A stretch of 64,000 bases of DNA from Flavobacterium ammonificans (GCF_020886115.1 NZ_AP025185.1:372001-436000); one strand, 5' to 3'; positions 54,298 through 63,050 are shown, numbered from the stretch's first letter. Notes: generated by a model not told the origin, from the sequence alone. Translations and numbers: made by a program.

Positions 54298-54325
54298 ACC
54301 ATTTTGCTGACGACGGGAAAATGGT
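54298..54325. repeat. Covarying hairpin 1
   Basis: Stem ACCATTTT / AAAATGGT around GCTGACGACGGG. A second hairpin 40 bp later has the same core with a different but still paired stem. Confidence 0.75.
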
Positions 54326-54337
54326 TCGTTTATTTAT

Positions 54338-54365
54338 ATCGTTTTGCTGATGATGGGAAAACGAT
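54338..54365. repeat. Covarying hairpin 2
   Basis: Stem ATCGTTTT / AAAACGAT around GCTGATGATGGG. Two base pairs of the stem differ from hairpin 1 by compensating changes. A broken third start, ATCGTTTTG, is at 54390. Confidence 0.75.
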
Positions 54366-54574
54366 GGTTTAAATTGCATCATTACATAAATCGTTTTGTT
54401 ATGGCTAATAGTTGTTGAATTTCTTGCATAATTTTTAAACTTAGATGGTTATAACATCAATACGCATACATCAACATAACTTATAGTTTTCACTAAGCTG
54501 TTGCGCTAAAACTTCTATTGAAGATGTGTCTAGCGAATGATTGAAAATATAGCGGTTAGGTTTGACATTAAAGT
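54366..54574. other. Gap after hairpins, possible coding remnant
   Basis: No full gene. On the minus strand, just after the stop of the RloC-like gene, a frame of about 40 codons reads GYFGRINFNVKPNRYIFNHS and then a Ser/Leu/Gln-rich end, before stopping near 54470. It has no start codon. It may be a remnant of a lost gene or chance. Confidence 0.3.
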
Positions 54575-56782
54575 TTATTCTTCCGAAATACCCATCATCA
54601 TATTATAATGACCAATATTCGCCGTTAATCTAAAAATATCTTGAAATACTTTTAGATAATTAGTTATAATTCCTTCAGGTAACTCAATATACAAATCATC
54701 CGGTAATGTGTGAGAGCCTTCATTAACCCAACTTAATAAGGACCTACAAATATCTCTTTCTTCCTGATTTTCAAATTTACCCATCAAAATATCATCTCTA
54801 TTTTTACCTAAAATACTGAAATAATTTTCCAATATTCTTCTCATTGTGTTTTGTATTGTTGTTCCAGAATTATTTTGCCATTCTTTAATTTCTCTCCATA
54901 ACAACTCATAAGATGATTGTATAGGATTATTTTCATTATAAGCATGCACTGATGAAATTTTATTGTTTTTTCTTAAAATCCAATAATGTGCGCGTTGACC
55001 AGGCCCTCTATTATTTCCTTCAAAAGAAACTTCTTTATGGAAATAAACATTATGAGTTAGAATGATTATCTGTTTAATATTACCAATATCATTTTTAACG
55101 TTCTTTATAATTTCTTTAATTAGTGTACTTACTACAAACAGTACATTACTATCTAAACTAGAAATAGGGTCATCAATTACTAATATTCTTTCATCATTCA
55201 CATTATCTTCTGTACTGCCTCCTTTTGCTAATTGTAGATAATACAAAAAGGTTATAAATGTAATTTCTCCTTCACTCAATGTGTTCAAAGCTAACTCACC
55301 ATTATCTCTTTGAATTTGATAAAACCCTTCTTCAGTTGATGGAACAATTTTAAAATTTAAAAAACCAAAAGAAACCAACAATCTATTAATTTCATCAATT
55401 GTAGGTTGAATACTAGTTACAGATTTGCTTAATTCGATAATTTCTGAATTTAATGTACTGTATGCAGTCCTCTTAGTATTAAGCTGAGAATCTAAATTAG
55501 CAATCCCTTCATTCATACCTGAAACAGCCTTATTATAAGCTATAATTTGAGTTTTATATTCTTCAACCAAAAATTTCCAAACTTCATTAATTAGCTTTGT
55601 CTTTTCAATTCTAAAATTTGATACAATTGCATTGTGTTTCTCAATTTCAGTATTTGCAACATTAATTAATTCCTGAATTAATTCTAATTGTCCAATTAAA
55701 CTAGTTAGTTCAAAACTCCTACTAGGCTCTTTTAATTTACTATTAATAATTTCTGTATTTGTAGAATTTTGACTAGTTAAAGTTTTAAGATATGCTGAAA
55801 AAACATCATTATCTAATTTAGTATTTGGAATAGTTTTTTGAGTATCTTCTATAATATTTAACTCATTTAGAATGTTTTCTATTAATTGATTATATTCTTG
55901 TTTAAGTAAATTTAAAGAACTTAAATCAGCTAGATAAGCTTCATCAAAATAATTTTCAATTTGTTTTTTAAAATCTTCTGTAATTGTTTTTTGTTGACAA
56001 AAAGGACAAGTATTATCTTCTTGAATATATTCAATACCTTGATTAACCCAATCGTTAATGTTTAATTTTTGAATTAATTTTGCAATATCAACATCTGCTT
56101 TACCAACTATAATTTTTTTCCAAATAGGATTATTTATAATTTCATTTATCCGATCGAAATTAATTATTGGTATTTCTGAAAGTTCAACGGGAACATCTCC
56201 AAAAATTGTCTTAGCACTTTCTTTTAACTCATCAAAGGTTCTTAGTAATGAAGTGTTTTCGGTATATTCAGACAACAAATAATCCTTAAAAGTTTCTTTT
56301 CTTTTAAGTTTATCAAAAGCCTCATTAAAAACAACTTCGTATTTTTTATATACATCAGACCAAACATTTTCTCGAAAATCTTCTTCAACTTTAGCTTTTG
56401 ACTCTTTTAAATTATCTAATGCCGATTTTATTCCTTCACCCTCTTTTTTTAATTGTTTTAATTGTTCTGTTTTATTTTCTATAACGGCAACTTGTTCTGT
56501 GGATGCTTGACCTAAAGTAAAAATACCATCTAGTTTACCTTTACCAAAATTTATTTCTCTAAACTCTTTGTTGTAGACTAATGTTTTTAAGGATGTATTG
56601 TTTACCCATGAGCTAGAGCAATGAAGATATTTATCACTAGCTAGATTAGATAAAAAGTTGGAAATGGTTGTCTTACCACATCCATTTGCTCCATAAATAA
56701 AATTTACTTTTTTCAATCCAATGATTTGAATTCCAGTATCATCAAAAGATGCTACCTTTTTTATATTTATGGCTTCAAGCAT
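54575..56782 (-). CDS. RloC-like AAA ATPase, predicted anticodon nuclease
   Basis: A 735-residue ABC-type ATPase of the AAA_13 group. Walker A is GANGCGKTT (residues 31-39), two coiled-coil stretches flank a zinc-hook CPFC (259-262), the ABC signature is LSEGE (502-506), Walker B is LVIDDPISSLD (534-544), and the switch His is in LTHN. The C-terminus has Arg648, Glu652 (Arg-x3-Glu) and NEGSH with His691, which fits the Arg/Glu/His triad known for PrrC and RloC tRNA-cutting domains. It lies between hsdS and hsdR, as prrC does in the prr locus. It would cut tRNA anticodons if the restriction enzyme is blocked or DNA is damaged (inference). It starts 27 bp after hsdS. Confidence 0.85.
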   Translation of the reverse strand: MLEAINIKKVASFDDTGIQIIGLKKVNFIYGANGCGKTTISNFLSNLASDKYLHCSSSWVNNTSLKTLVYNKEFREINFGKGKLDGIFTLGQASTEQVAVIENKTEQLKQLKKEGEGIKSALDNLKESKAKVEEDFRENVWSDVYKKYEVVFNEAFDKLKRKETFKDYLLSEYTENTSLLRTFDELKESAKTIFGDVPVELSEIPIINFDRINEIINNPIWKKIIVGKADVDIAKLIQKLNINDWVNQGIEYIQEDNTCPFCQQKTITEDFKKQIENYFDEAYLADLSSLNLLKQEYNQLIENILNELNIIEDTQKTIPNTKLDNDVFSAYLKTLTSQNSTNTEIINSKLKEPSRSFELTSLIGQLELIQELINVANTEIEKHNAIVSNFRIEKTKLINEVWKFLVEEYKTQIIAYNKAVSGMNEGIANLDSQLNTKRTAYSTLNSEIIELSKSVTSIQPTIDEINRLLVSFGFLNFKIVPSTEEGFYQIQRDNGELALNTLSEGEITFITFLYYLQLAKGGSTEDNVNDERILVIDDPISSLDSNVLFVVSTLIKEIIKNVKNDIGNIKQIIILTHNVYFHKEVSFEGNNRGPGQRAHYWILRKNNKISSVHAYNENNPIQSSYELLWREIKEWQNNSGTTIQNTMRRILENYFSILGKNRDDILMGKFENQEERDICRSLLSWVNEGSHTLPDDLYIELPEGIITNYLKVFQDIFRLTANIGHYNMMMGISEE

Positions 56783-56809
56783 AATTTTAATATTTAATTC
56801 CTGTAATTA

Positions 56810-58033
56810 TTAATTCTCCCCCCTCGTCATCTTTGCCAACAACAACTCCTTTAATTCCTCTAGTTTTTGATTTTCAATATTTTTTAATTTAATATTTTCA
56901 AAAACTATTTTGATCTTATCATCGTAATGTATTAAGACAGATTCTCTAGGTTCAATTATTTTTAAATTTCTAAAATCAGATTTACTAATTTCTAAAAAGG
57001 TACTCCCAGAAGCCAAATTATTAATTTCTTCTAATTGTGTTTTAATCCAATCATATAAATAATATATAGAATATTTTTCATTTGGTAATAACACAATAAA
57101 CCCTTGATTAGTGGAAGCTTCAACAGTATTTATGGCTAATTTTCCAATTGTAGCCCGGCTTGTCATTAATAAAGAAAATTTTGGAAATAATTTTGCTGAA
57201 CTTTTTTGTAATCCTAACTTAGTAATTTTCTTATCTGTATCATTTAAAAAAATACTATTTCCTTTTGTTAAGTCTGTAGGTGAAAACCATAAAATATCTC
57301 CATTTACCCAATAATCTATTTCATCGGTCGATGGAGTACCACCTCCTAAAGTTTCAACAACATTGCCTATGTTTTTTAACTCCCACCCCTCAGGAATCTC
57401 TTTCTCCAACTCGGCACACCAAACCATTTTACCGCCATTACTTTTGTAGGACTTGCCATTTTCATTTGTAAACTCAAAATCTACAAACCATTCCTTATAA
57501 ATCGCTTGTGCAGTTTCTTCCAGTTTACTAATCAATTGGTTGTTGATTGCAATACGGTTTTGAATGGTGTTGTATTCTCTGACTATTTCACGTTGTTTCT
57601 CTATGGATGGAATAGGAAGTTCAACTTCACACATTTCACCATAATCAAAAAATTCATGAGCCGAACCATGCGATTTAAACCTTGCAAAACGGTCAAACTC
57701 TGGACGCTTAAACCACATCATCAAATATTCAGAATTAAGAACATTTTCATCCTTTGATTTGAAAATACGATAAGAAGGAGAAACAATACAATCTTTTCCT
57801 TGTCTTAGTGCTATGGAAATTTTTTCTCCATTCCTCGTTGTAGCTCGGTTAAAAGCAAATTGTCCAGTCCTAACAATTCTATACTTTTCTAAATCAACAC
57901 CAATCGTATTAGTATGTGATTTTTGAAAATATTTTTGATTACTAATTCCTTGAAGTTTATTTATAATATTACCTGTATTCTTTTCATCACAGGGCACAAT
58001 ATAATCACCAAGCCTTTTATAGTTTGATTTCAT
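56810..58033 (-). CDS. hsdS: Type I restriction enzyme, specificity subunit
   Basis: A 407-residue S subunit. The first target-recognition domain (residues about 1-145) is followed by the conserved helix VREYNTIQNRIAINNQLISK and EETAQAIYKEWFVDFEF. The second recognition domain (about 215-350, with SGSTFLEISKSDFRN) precedes a second helix (ENQKLEELKELLLAKM). It determines the bipartite DNA target. The start overlaps the hsdM end by 17 bp. The recognition sequence cannot be predicted by eye. Confidence 0.95.
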   Translation of the reverse strand: MKSNYKRLGDYIVPCDEKNTGNIINKLQGISNQKYFQKSHTNTIGVDLEKYRIVRTGQFAFNRATTRNGEKISIALRQGKDCIVSPSYRIFKSKDENVLNSEYLMMWFKRPEFDRFARFKSHGSAHEFFDYGEMCEVELPIPSIEKQREIVREYNTIQNRIAINNQLISKLEETAQAIYKEWFVDFEFTNENGKSYKSNGGKMVWCAELEKEIPEGWELKNIGNVVETLGGGTPSTDEIDYWVNGDILWFSPTDLTKGNSIFLNDTDKKITKLGLQKSSAKLFPKFSLLMTSRATIGKLAINTVEASTNQGFIVLLPNEKYSIYYLYDWIKTQLEEINNLASGSTFLEISKSDFRNLKIIEPRESVLIHYDDKIKIVFENIKLKNIENQKLEELKELLLAKMTRGEN

Positions 58034-59585
58034 ACCCTAACTCTTTAAATACATTTAACAAATCATTTTTTGAATTAATTTCTTCTTTCAAAAGAGTCCC
58101 AATTTCATTTTGTAAAGCTTTCATTTTAACATCGTAATCAATATTTTCATCACGATTTATAAATTCGATATATTTACTTGGAACTAACGAGAAGTCTTTA
58201 GCTACTACTTCTTCAAAACTTGCTGAATAACAAAACTCTGGGACATTTTTGTAATCAGAATCTTTTTGTTGCCATTGGTGATAAGTTTTGGCAACTTGAC
58301 CAATATGTTCTTCATTAAATTGAATAAATTTCTTTTCAAATGGTTCACCAATTTGACGTAAGTCTATGAATAAAATTTCTTTTTCACGATTTCTGTAATT
58401 TCTGTCATCTTCAGGTAATTTTACAACTCGTTCTCTCTTATTATTATTGATAATCCAAATAGAAACACTTATATCTGTGGTATAAAACATACTTCCTGGT
58501 AGAATAACAATCGCTTCAACTAATCCATTTTCGATTAATTTGCGTCTAATTTTATATTCCTCTCCTCCTCCAGACAATGCACCATTCGAAAGAACAAATC
58601 CAGCCACACCATTTTCAGAAAGTTTCGCCACCATGTTTAAAATCCAAGCGTAATTGGCATTACTGGTTGGAGGTACATCGTAGCCTCTCCAGCGTGGGTC
58701 GTCGGTGAGTTCATCGCTAGCACGCCAATCTTTTTGGTTAAAAGGTGGGTTCGCCATGATGAAGTCGGCTTTCAAATCGGGGTGTTGGTCTTTGCCAAAA
58801 GTATCGGCAGGCACATCGCCTAAGTTGGCTGCAATACCTCTAATGGCTAAGTTCATTTTGGCTAGTTTGTAGGTCGTAGCCGTATATTCTTGTCCGTAAA
58901 TGGAAATCTCCTTTTTGTTTCCGTGGTGGTTTTCAATAAACTTAATACTTTGCACAAACATACCCCCCGATCCACAAGCTGGGTCATAAATTACCCCTTT
59001 GTAGGGTTCAATCATTTCTGCAATTAAGTTAACAATGCTTTTTGGGGTGTAGAATTCGCCTTTTCCTTTTCCTTCGGCTAAAGCAAACTTGCTAAGGAAA
59101 TATTCATACACACGCCCCACAATATCGGTTTGTTTGTCTTTAATCGTGTCAATGTTGTTGATGGTATCGAGTAAAGCCGCTAATTTACTCACGTCCATAT
59201 TCAAACGAGAGAAGTAATTATCAGGCAAAGCGCCTTTCAATGCGGGATTGTTTTTTTCTATGGTGTGTAATGCGGTATCAATTTTCAACGCAATATCCGC
59301 TTGTTTTGAGTTTTCAATAATAAACGACCAACGTGATTCTTCTGGCAAGTAAAAGATATTGGACATATTATAAAATTCCTTCATCTCTAGGAATTTCTCT
59401 TTATTATCGGCAATAAGCTCTTTTCTGCGTTCTTCAAATTTATCACTCGCAAATTTCAAGAAAATCAAACCCAATACAACGTGCTTATACTCAGATGATT
59501 CTACGGTACCACGCAATTTATTTGCGGAATCCCAAAGTGTTTCTTCAATGCTTTTTTCTTTTTTTGCTTTAACTGCTTTTGCCAT
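58017..59585 (-). CDS. hsdM: Type I restriction enzyme, modification subunit
   Basis: A DNA adenine methyltransferase of about 522 residues starting MAKAVKAKKEKS (ATG at 59583-59585); the frame extends upstream to 59615 but that part is not typical. The N-terminal helical domain is followed by the SAM-binding DPACGSGGMF and the catalytic NPPF motif (IMANPPFNQKDW). The C-terminal helices contact hsdS. It is the first gene of the hsdM-hsdS-rloC unit. A possible -7 element, TAGCTTTG, is 28 bp upstream. Confidence 0.96.
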   Translation of the reverse strand: MAKAVKAKKEKSIEETLWDSANKLRGTVESSEYKHVVLGLIFLKFASDKFEERRKELIADNKEKFLEMKEFYNMSNIFYLPEESRWSFIIENSKQADIALKIDTALHTIEKNNPALKGALPDNYFSRLNMDVSKLAALLDTINNIDTIKDKQTDIVGRVYEYFLSKFALAEGKGKGEFYTPKSIVNLIAEMIEPYKGVIYDPACGSGGMFVQSIKFIENHHGNKKEISIYGQEYTATTYKLAKMNLAIRGIAANLGDVPADTFGKDQHPDLKADFIMANPPFNQKDWRASDELTDDPRWRGYDVPPTSNANYAWILNMVAKLSENGVAGFVLSNGALSGGGEEYKIRRKLIENGLVEAIVILPGSMFYTTDISVSIWIINNNKRERVVKLPEDDRNYRNREKEILFIDLRQIGEPFEKKFIQFNEEHIGQVAKTYHQWQQKDSDYKNVPEFCYSASFEEVVAKDFSLVPSKYIEFINRDENIDYDVKMKALQNEIGTLLKEEINSKNDLLNVFKELGYEIKL

Positions 59586-60041
59586 TTTTTGATATATTAT
59601 TCTTATAGTCTTCAAAGCTACAAATTTTATAGTCTCCCGATAGCTTTAAAATGGCTACGGAACCCTGATTTGTAGGAGTAAATCTATTTATTAATAAGAC
59701 TTGATTTGAAGATACAAACCTTCATTAAAGAGATTTGATGATATGAAGAGATTGAAATTTTTTCTTGTAGGTAGGATTTGAAAGTCATAATTAAATCTAT
59801 TAGGGCAATTGAGTTTTGCTAAGATATTAAAAAAGATTTTTGTGAGATAATTGTGTAGTAAATTTTTAAAAGATTTTCTCTTATTTAGCCATTGTTTGCC
59901 TTTTATATCTCCAATACTAGGATCTTGTAGACTTTTCATAAATTAAGTAACCAGACATTCAATTTAATAATTAACACATAAAATACTACAAATTAATAAT
60001 TATTTTATACATTTGGACTTTAACATTAAATCCCAAATCTC
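59586..60041. other. Intergenic region between hsdM and a small ORF
   Basis: About 456 bp of AT-rich sequence that holds the divergent promoters: minus-strand TAGCTTTG at 59613-59620 for hsdM and plus-strand TACATTTG at 60008-60015 for the next gene. An 82-codon minus-strand frame here (59691-59939) is unlikely to be a gene. Nothing else is recognised. Confidence 0.5.
60008..60015 (+). promoter_or_regulatory. -7 promoter element for the small protein at 60042
   Basis: TACATTTG ends 26 bp before the ATG. It supports the ORF as a real gene. Confidence 0.5.
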
Positions 60042-60362
60042 ATGCACAAAGAATTTCCCGAAATTGAATTTAACTACGATTATAGTGTAGGAGTAGTACA
60101 ATCCCTAAAAGGCAAAATACTATTAGGTCATGTGGAAGAAATATACCCCAAAGTTTATAAAAAAATGTATTTAGAAGGTGTGCTAATGCCTTACATTGAA
60201 CCTAAAATAATCAAGCAATTAGATTTAGAATGCAAATACAGAATGCAAGGCTATCCCATTACTGGACTGGCAGAAATTGCTCGAAATGATGTTTATATGT
60301 GGATTCAGGATGAGCTTAGTGAATTTGAAGAAAACGAAGTGAACAAAAACAATTTTAATTAA
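60042..60362 (+). CDS. Small hypothetical protein
   Basis: A 106-residue acidic, soluble protein that I do not recognise. It begins MHKEFPEIEFNYDYSVGVVQ, has a mixed core (ILLGHVEEIYPKVYKKMYLE) and ends in an acidic helix (DELSEFEENEVNKN). It is the only plus-strand gene in the element apart from the integrase and has a -7 element at the expected distance. A role beside the restriction locus (for example as a regulator) is possible but not shown. Confidence 0.55.
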   Translation: MHKEFPEIEFNYDYSVGVVQSLKGKILLGHVEEIYPKVYKKMYLEGVLMPYIEPKIIKQLDLECKYRMQGYPITGLAEIARNDVYMWIQDELSEFEENEVNKNNFN

Positions 60363-60503
60363 ACCTGAAAGTTCGGCGGCTTCAAGAAGTGGCGAACTTC
60401 GTAACGGCATATTTTCCACTAAAAAAAATTCTTGCGAAATAAAAATGTGAATTTTGCAGATTTTTCGCCATTTCTTAAAATGGCTGTTATGCGCTGGCTT
60501 AAT
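60363..60503. repeat. Hairpin-rich region downstream of the FRG gene
   Basis: It contains AAGTTCG..CTTCAAGAAG..CGAACTT (60370-60401 region) and GCCATTTCTTAAAATGGC (60469-60486 region), then TGTTATGCGCTGG. The last part resembles ends of repeats such as those at 46665 and 61547. Confidence 0.45.
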
Positions 60504-61499
60504 TCATCGAATTATTCCATTCATAACTGCTTCTTTTATTTCTTTTGAATCGTCGTAGAGGTGAGGATATATGAGGCTCTTTTTTATTTTATGTTTCGTT
60601 GAAATTAATCTCCTCAAATATTCACTGAGATCTTTATGAATATTAAAACATTTGAAAGGCTCTAAATGTAAGTTTTGTCCGTGGCTATACATCTTTACAT
60701 TAAATAGATTTTCTATAGGCCGATCTTTGAAAGGATTGTACATAAGTAATCCTTCTTGCGGAATTATATTCTGATTATATAAAGACGTGACTGGTTTTGT
60801 TGTTTTAACTCTCAAAGGGCCACGATAGTCTATTTGTGTTGTAGTTTCAAAATCGGAAAGTATAAATAATGAATTTGAATTAGGATTACCCTCATCACCA
60901 AAATTTTTGAACTCCGTTATAGATGGATATATCTCTCCGGCAATATCTAATAATGAGAGAAGTTCTTTTTTCTGATGAAGCTTTTTTTTATGAATTGAAT
61001 AAACAGAAACATAATTTTCTATAGAATTCCCAGCGGACAAATTTCGTTTAACACCATCGATTGCAAAAAATGCAGCACAGTTAATATTATATGACCAATC
61101 TAAAACAGGTGATGGAGCTCCATAATGCTGAAGCAAACTTAAGAGCGGAAAATCTCGTTCAGAATTTGAATAGCCATAAAGGTCAAAAATTTTTCTTAAT
61201 AGAGGATTAGCTTTTGCTTTACTTACTAAATCTTCAATAAAATCTTTATACTCGTAATTAGGTTTCCATTGTTCCATATTATCTGTAATCCAAAAACGTT
61301 GCGCTGACGTAAATAATTTATATTTAGCGTCTGACATTCCTCTAAAAATAAAATCTACACTATGTTCTTTTTTGAAATTAGACGAATAAAATTCAAACCA
61401 ATAATCAAGTTGAGCCTTTGTATCGATTACAAAAAAGTCATTTTTTTCGAATAGTTTGCTTTTCTCTTCTAATGTTTTATATATTGGAATATCTGCCAT
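60504..61499 (-). CDS. FRG domain-containing protein
   Basis: A 331-residue soluble protein. The FRG motif is seen in FIFRGMSDAKYKLFTSAQRF near residue 50, with LLQHYGAPSPVLDWSYNINCAAFFAI near residues 125-150, which is the second conserved block of the domain. FRG proteins are found in many phage-defence and mobile loci, but the biochemistry is not settled. It starts with an ATG at 61497-61499 and stands alone between two repeat regions, as a cassette would. Confidence 0.85.
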   Translation of the reverse strand: MADIPIYKTLEEKSKLFEKNDFFVIDTKAQLDYWFEFYSSNFKKEHSVDFIFRGMSDAKYKLFTSAQRFWITDNMEQWKPNYEYKDFIEDLVSKAKANPLLRKIFDLYGYSNSERDFPLLSLLQHYGAPSPVLDWSYNINCAAFFAIDGVKRNLSAGNSIENYVSVYSIHKKKLHQKKELLSLLDIAGEIYPSITEFKNFGDEGNPNSNSLFILSDFETTTQIDYRGPLRVKTTKPVTSLYNQNIIPQEGLLMYNPFKDRPIENLFNVKMYSHGQNLHLEPFKCFNIHKDLSEYLRRLISTKHKIKKSLIYPHLYDDSKEIKEAVMNGIIR

Positions 61500-61546
61500 T
61501 TTTGTTCTTATTTAAATGTTGATTTGTTCGGTTTTCGGAAGCTTGC

Positions 61547-61680
61547 GCCTAACGTTTGGCAGCTTGGCGATGTGGCGATTAAAGAAGCCTTAAATTTCGG
61601 TTAAACACTTCCTTCAAGTTAAAACCAACTTAATTTAAAGCATAAATCACAATCTACCGAAAAGGCTGCTATCAGTATGC
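61547..61680. repeat. Interspersed repeat, copy B (GCCTAACGTTTGGCAGC..GATAG..)
   Basis: Aligns with copy A at 46665-46805 through GCAGCTT, AGCCTTAA, TTCGGTTAAACA and AAAACCAACTT. On the minus strand it ends GCTGCCAAACGTTAGGC, whose last seven bases match the core-site form GTTRRRY of integron attC sites. The other end has GATAGCAGCC, partly inverted to it. Confidence 0.6.
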
Positions 61681-61785
61681 TTAATCTTTAGGGTTTGGGG
61701 TTTTGTCTTCAGATTTTTCTCTTCTATCCTCAGGAAAAGATGGTCTTTCCTGCGGCTGTGTTGTTGGTTTTTCGTCGTCTAACAT
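61681..61785 (-). CDS. 34-residue Pro-rich charged peptide
   Basis: Sequence starts MLDDEKPTTQPQERPSFPED and continues RREKSEDKTPNPKD. The ATG overlaps the stop of the upstream membrane-protein gene (ATGTTAG), suggesting translational coupling. Polar, rich in Pro, Glu, Asp and Lys, and probably disordered. No family is known to me; its existence rests on the overlap and composition. Confidence 0.5.
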   Translation of the reverse strand: MLDDEKPTTQPQERPSFPEDRREKSEDKTPNPKD

Positions 61786-62309
61786 AATTGAGTGTTTTTA
61801 GTTATTAAAATTATCGAGATTATAAATAAAATTATTAAAGTTGAAATAATTAATGTTTTTGAAAGATATAAATCATAAGCTCGTTTGTCGTTAATTTCTG
61901 TGTTTTCATCTGCAATTCGAATCAATCTATTTATTAATTCATCCTCAAAAGTGATTATATTTTCTTTATCAACTTTTTGATTATATCCTGGGATAGTGAT
62001 TTTTTGATATTCTCTAATTTTTTTTAAATTGGCAATATTTGGATAGTTAAAACCTCGTAGATAATTATTATATGATTTTACGAGAAATAGAATACTTAAA
62101 GCAATGAATAAAACAGTAATTGAAAATAAAATCCACAATGTTATATTGCATTCTATGTGTTTGAAAAAAAAATCATTAGAAAAAAAATATGAGACAAATC
62201 CAACTAATAAAGAAATTACACCAATAATAATGTTGATAGATTCATCCAATTTTGACCTTCTATTTAACTCTCTATCGTAAATATATTTGTAAAATTCGAA
62301 ATCGTTCAT
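61779..62309 (-). CDS. Three-TM protein, SLATT-like layout
   Basis: About 176 residues from the ATG at 62307-62309 (MNDFEFYKYIYDRELNRR), which has a good ribosome site (GGAG). The frame reads back to 62450 but that part looks non-coding. Two close membrane helices (IIIGVISLLVGFVSYFF and LWILFSITVLFIALSILFLV) follow an N-terminal amphipathic helix. A soluble middle precedes a third helix (LIISTLIILFIISIILI) near the C-terminus. The layout recalls SLATT-type 2TM effectors of defence systems. The family is uncertain. Confidence 0.6.
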   Translation of the reverse strand: MNDFEFYKYIYDRELNRRSKLDESINIIIGVISLLVGFVSYFFSNDFFFKHIECNITLWILFSITVLFIALSILFLVKSYNNYLRGFNYPNIANLKKIREYQKITIPGYNQKVDKENIITFEDELINRLIRIADENTEINDKRAYDLYLSKTLIISTLIILFIISIILITKNTQLC

Positions 62310-62548
62310 TTCTCCTATTTTAAGTAACTTTCCAACTATATGAATATCATACAAAAGAGTATTTTCAAACAATTGTAAGTATTTGTATATGACATTAAAA
62401 TCCGTAAGAGGAATAAACTTGGGTCTATTGCAGTTACAGGGGCAAAACAAATATATTAAATTTATTTAATAGTAAAGACATTTTAAAATTTAGTAATACC
62501 GCTTATTGAGATTTTGATTTTTATATATTGATAGTAGCTAATACCCTG

Positions 62549-62923
62549 CTACCTCTTAATATTTTCTTCAATCTTTCCAAATAGCATTTTAATCTGTTCT
62601 ATATTGATTTTTAAAAAATGTATATCCTTATCAGTGAAATAATCCAACTTCTTTTGATTAAAATTTTTAATTAATTGATTGAAGTTGTTTCCAACTCTCC
62701 TACATTCTCCAATTATAATATTTCTTTCTTCTCTCAATTCATTATCTAGTGTAACAACTTTATATTCCTTTTTCAATAAAATATCTCGTATCATTTCATT
62801 AACACTATGATAAATGGAATCTTTAAACATCTTGTTTAATTGTTCGAATTCATCTTCTGTAAATAAAACTCTTTTCTCTTTAGTTCTTTTTATTTCTTTG
62901 TTGGGACGGCCGCCTTTGTACAT
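62549..62923 (-). CDS. MobC-like mobilisation protein
   Basis: A 124-residue protein. The N-terminal GGRPNKEIKRTKEKRVLFTE resembles the ribbon-helix-helix start of MobC-type relaxosome proteins. The rest is helical (SVNEMIRDILLKK; CRRVGNNFNQLIKNFNQ), the latter matching the conserved xxGNNxNQ element of MobC. Such proteins bind oriT and help a relaxase nick. No relaxase gene follows downstream, where one normally lies; the next gene is the membrane protein. Confidence 0.82.
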   Translation of the reverse strand: MYKGGRPNKEIKRTKEKRVLFTEDEFEQLNKMFKDSIYHSVNEMIRDILLKKEYKVVTLDNELREERNIIIGECRRVGNNFNQLIKNFNQKKLDYFTDKDIHFLKINIEQIKMLFGKIEENIKR

Positions 62924-62975
62924 AAATTATTTATTAAATTAAAAAAACGACTTCGGAGTTTTTTATTCCCGAAGG

Positions 62976-63050
62976 GCGAGGCGTTTGTATGCCGTGAAAA
63001 TATAAAATCGAAGATTGAAAGGTTTTTCACGGCATACAAACACACCTCGC
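62976..63050. other. Long inverted repeat, candidate oriT
   Basis: Left arm GCGAGGCGTTTGTATGCCGT(GAAAA), right arm TTTTCACGGCATACAAACAC(ACCTCGC). The inner 17 bp and the outer 6 bp match perfectly, with a 2-bp offset between. It lies 53 bp upstream of the mobC-like start, where an oriT is expected. Confidence 0.55.

Noticed and set aside
54298..54365. Type III toxin-antitoxin RNA repeats
   Set aside because: Only two clear repeats and no ToxN-like gene nearby.
59691..59939. 82-codon minus-strand ORF upstream of hsdM
   Set aside because: Low-complexity Asn/Phe/Leu/Lys composition typical of chance AT-rich frames, no ribosome site, and it lies over the divergent promoter region.
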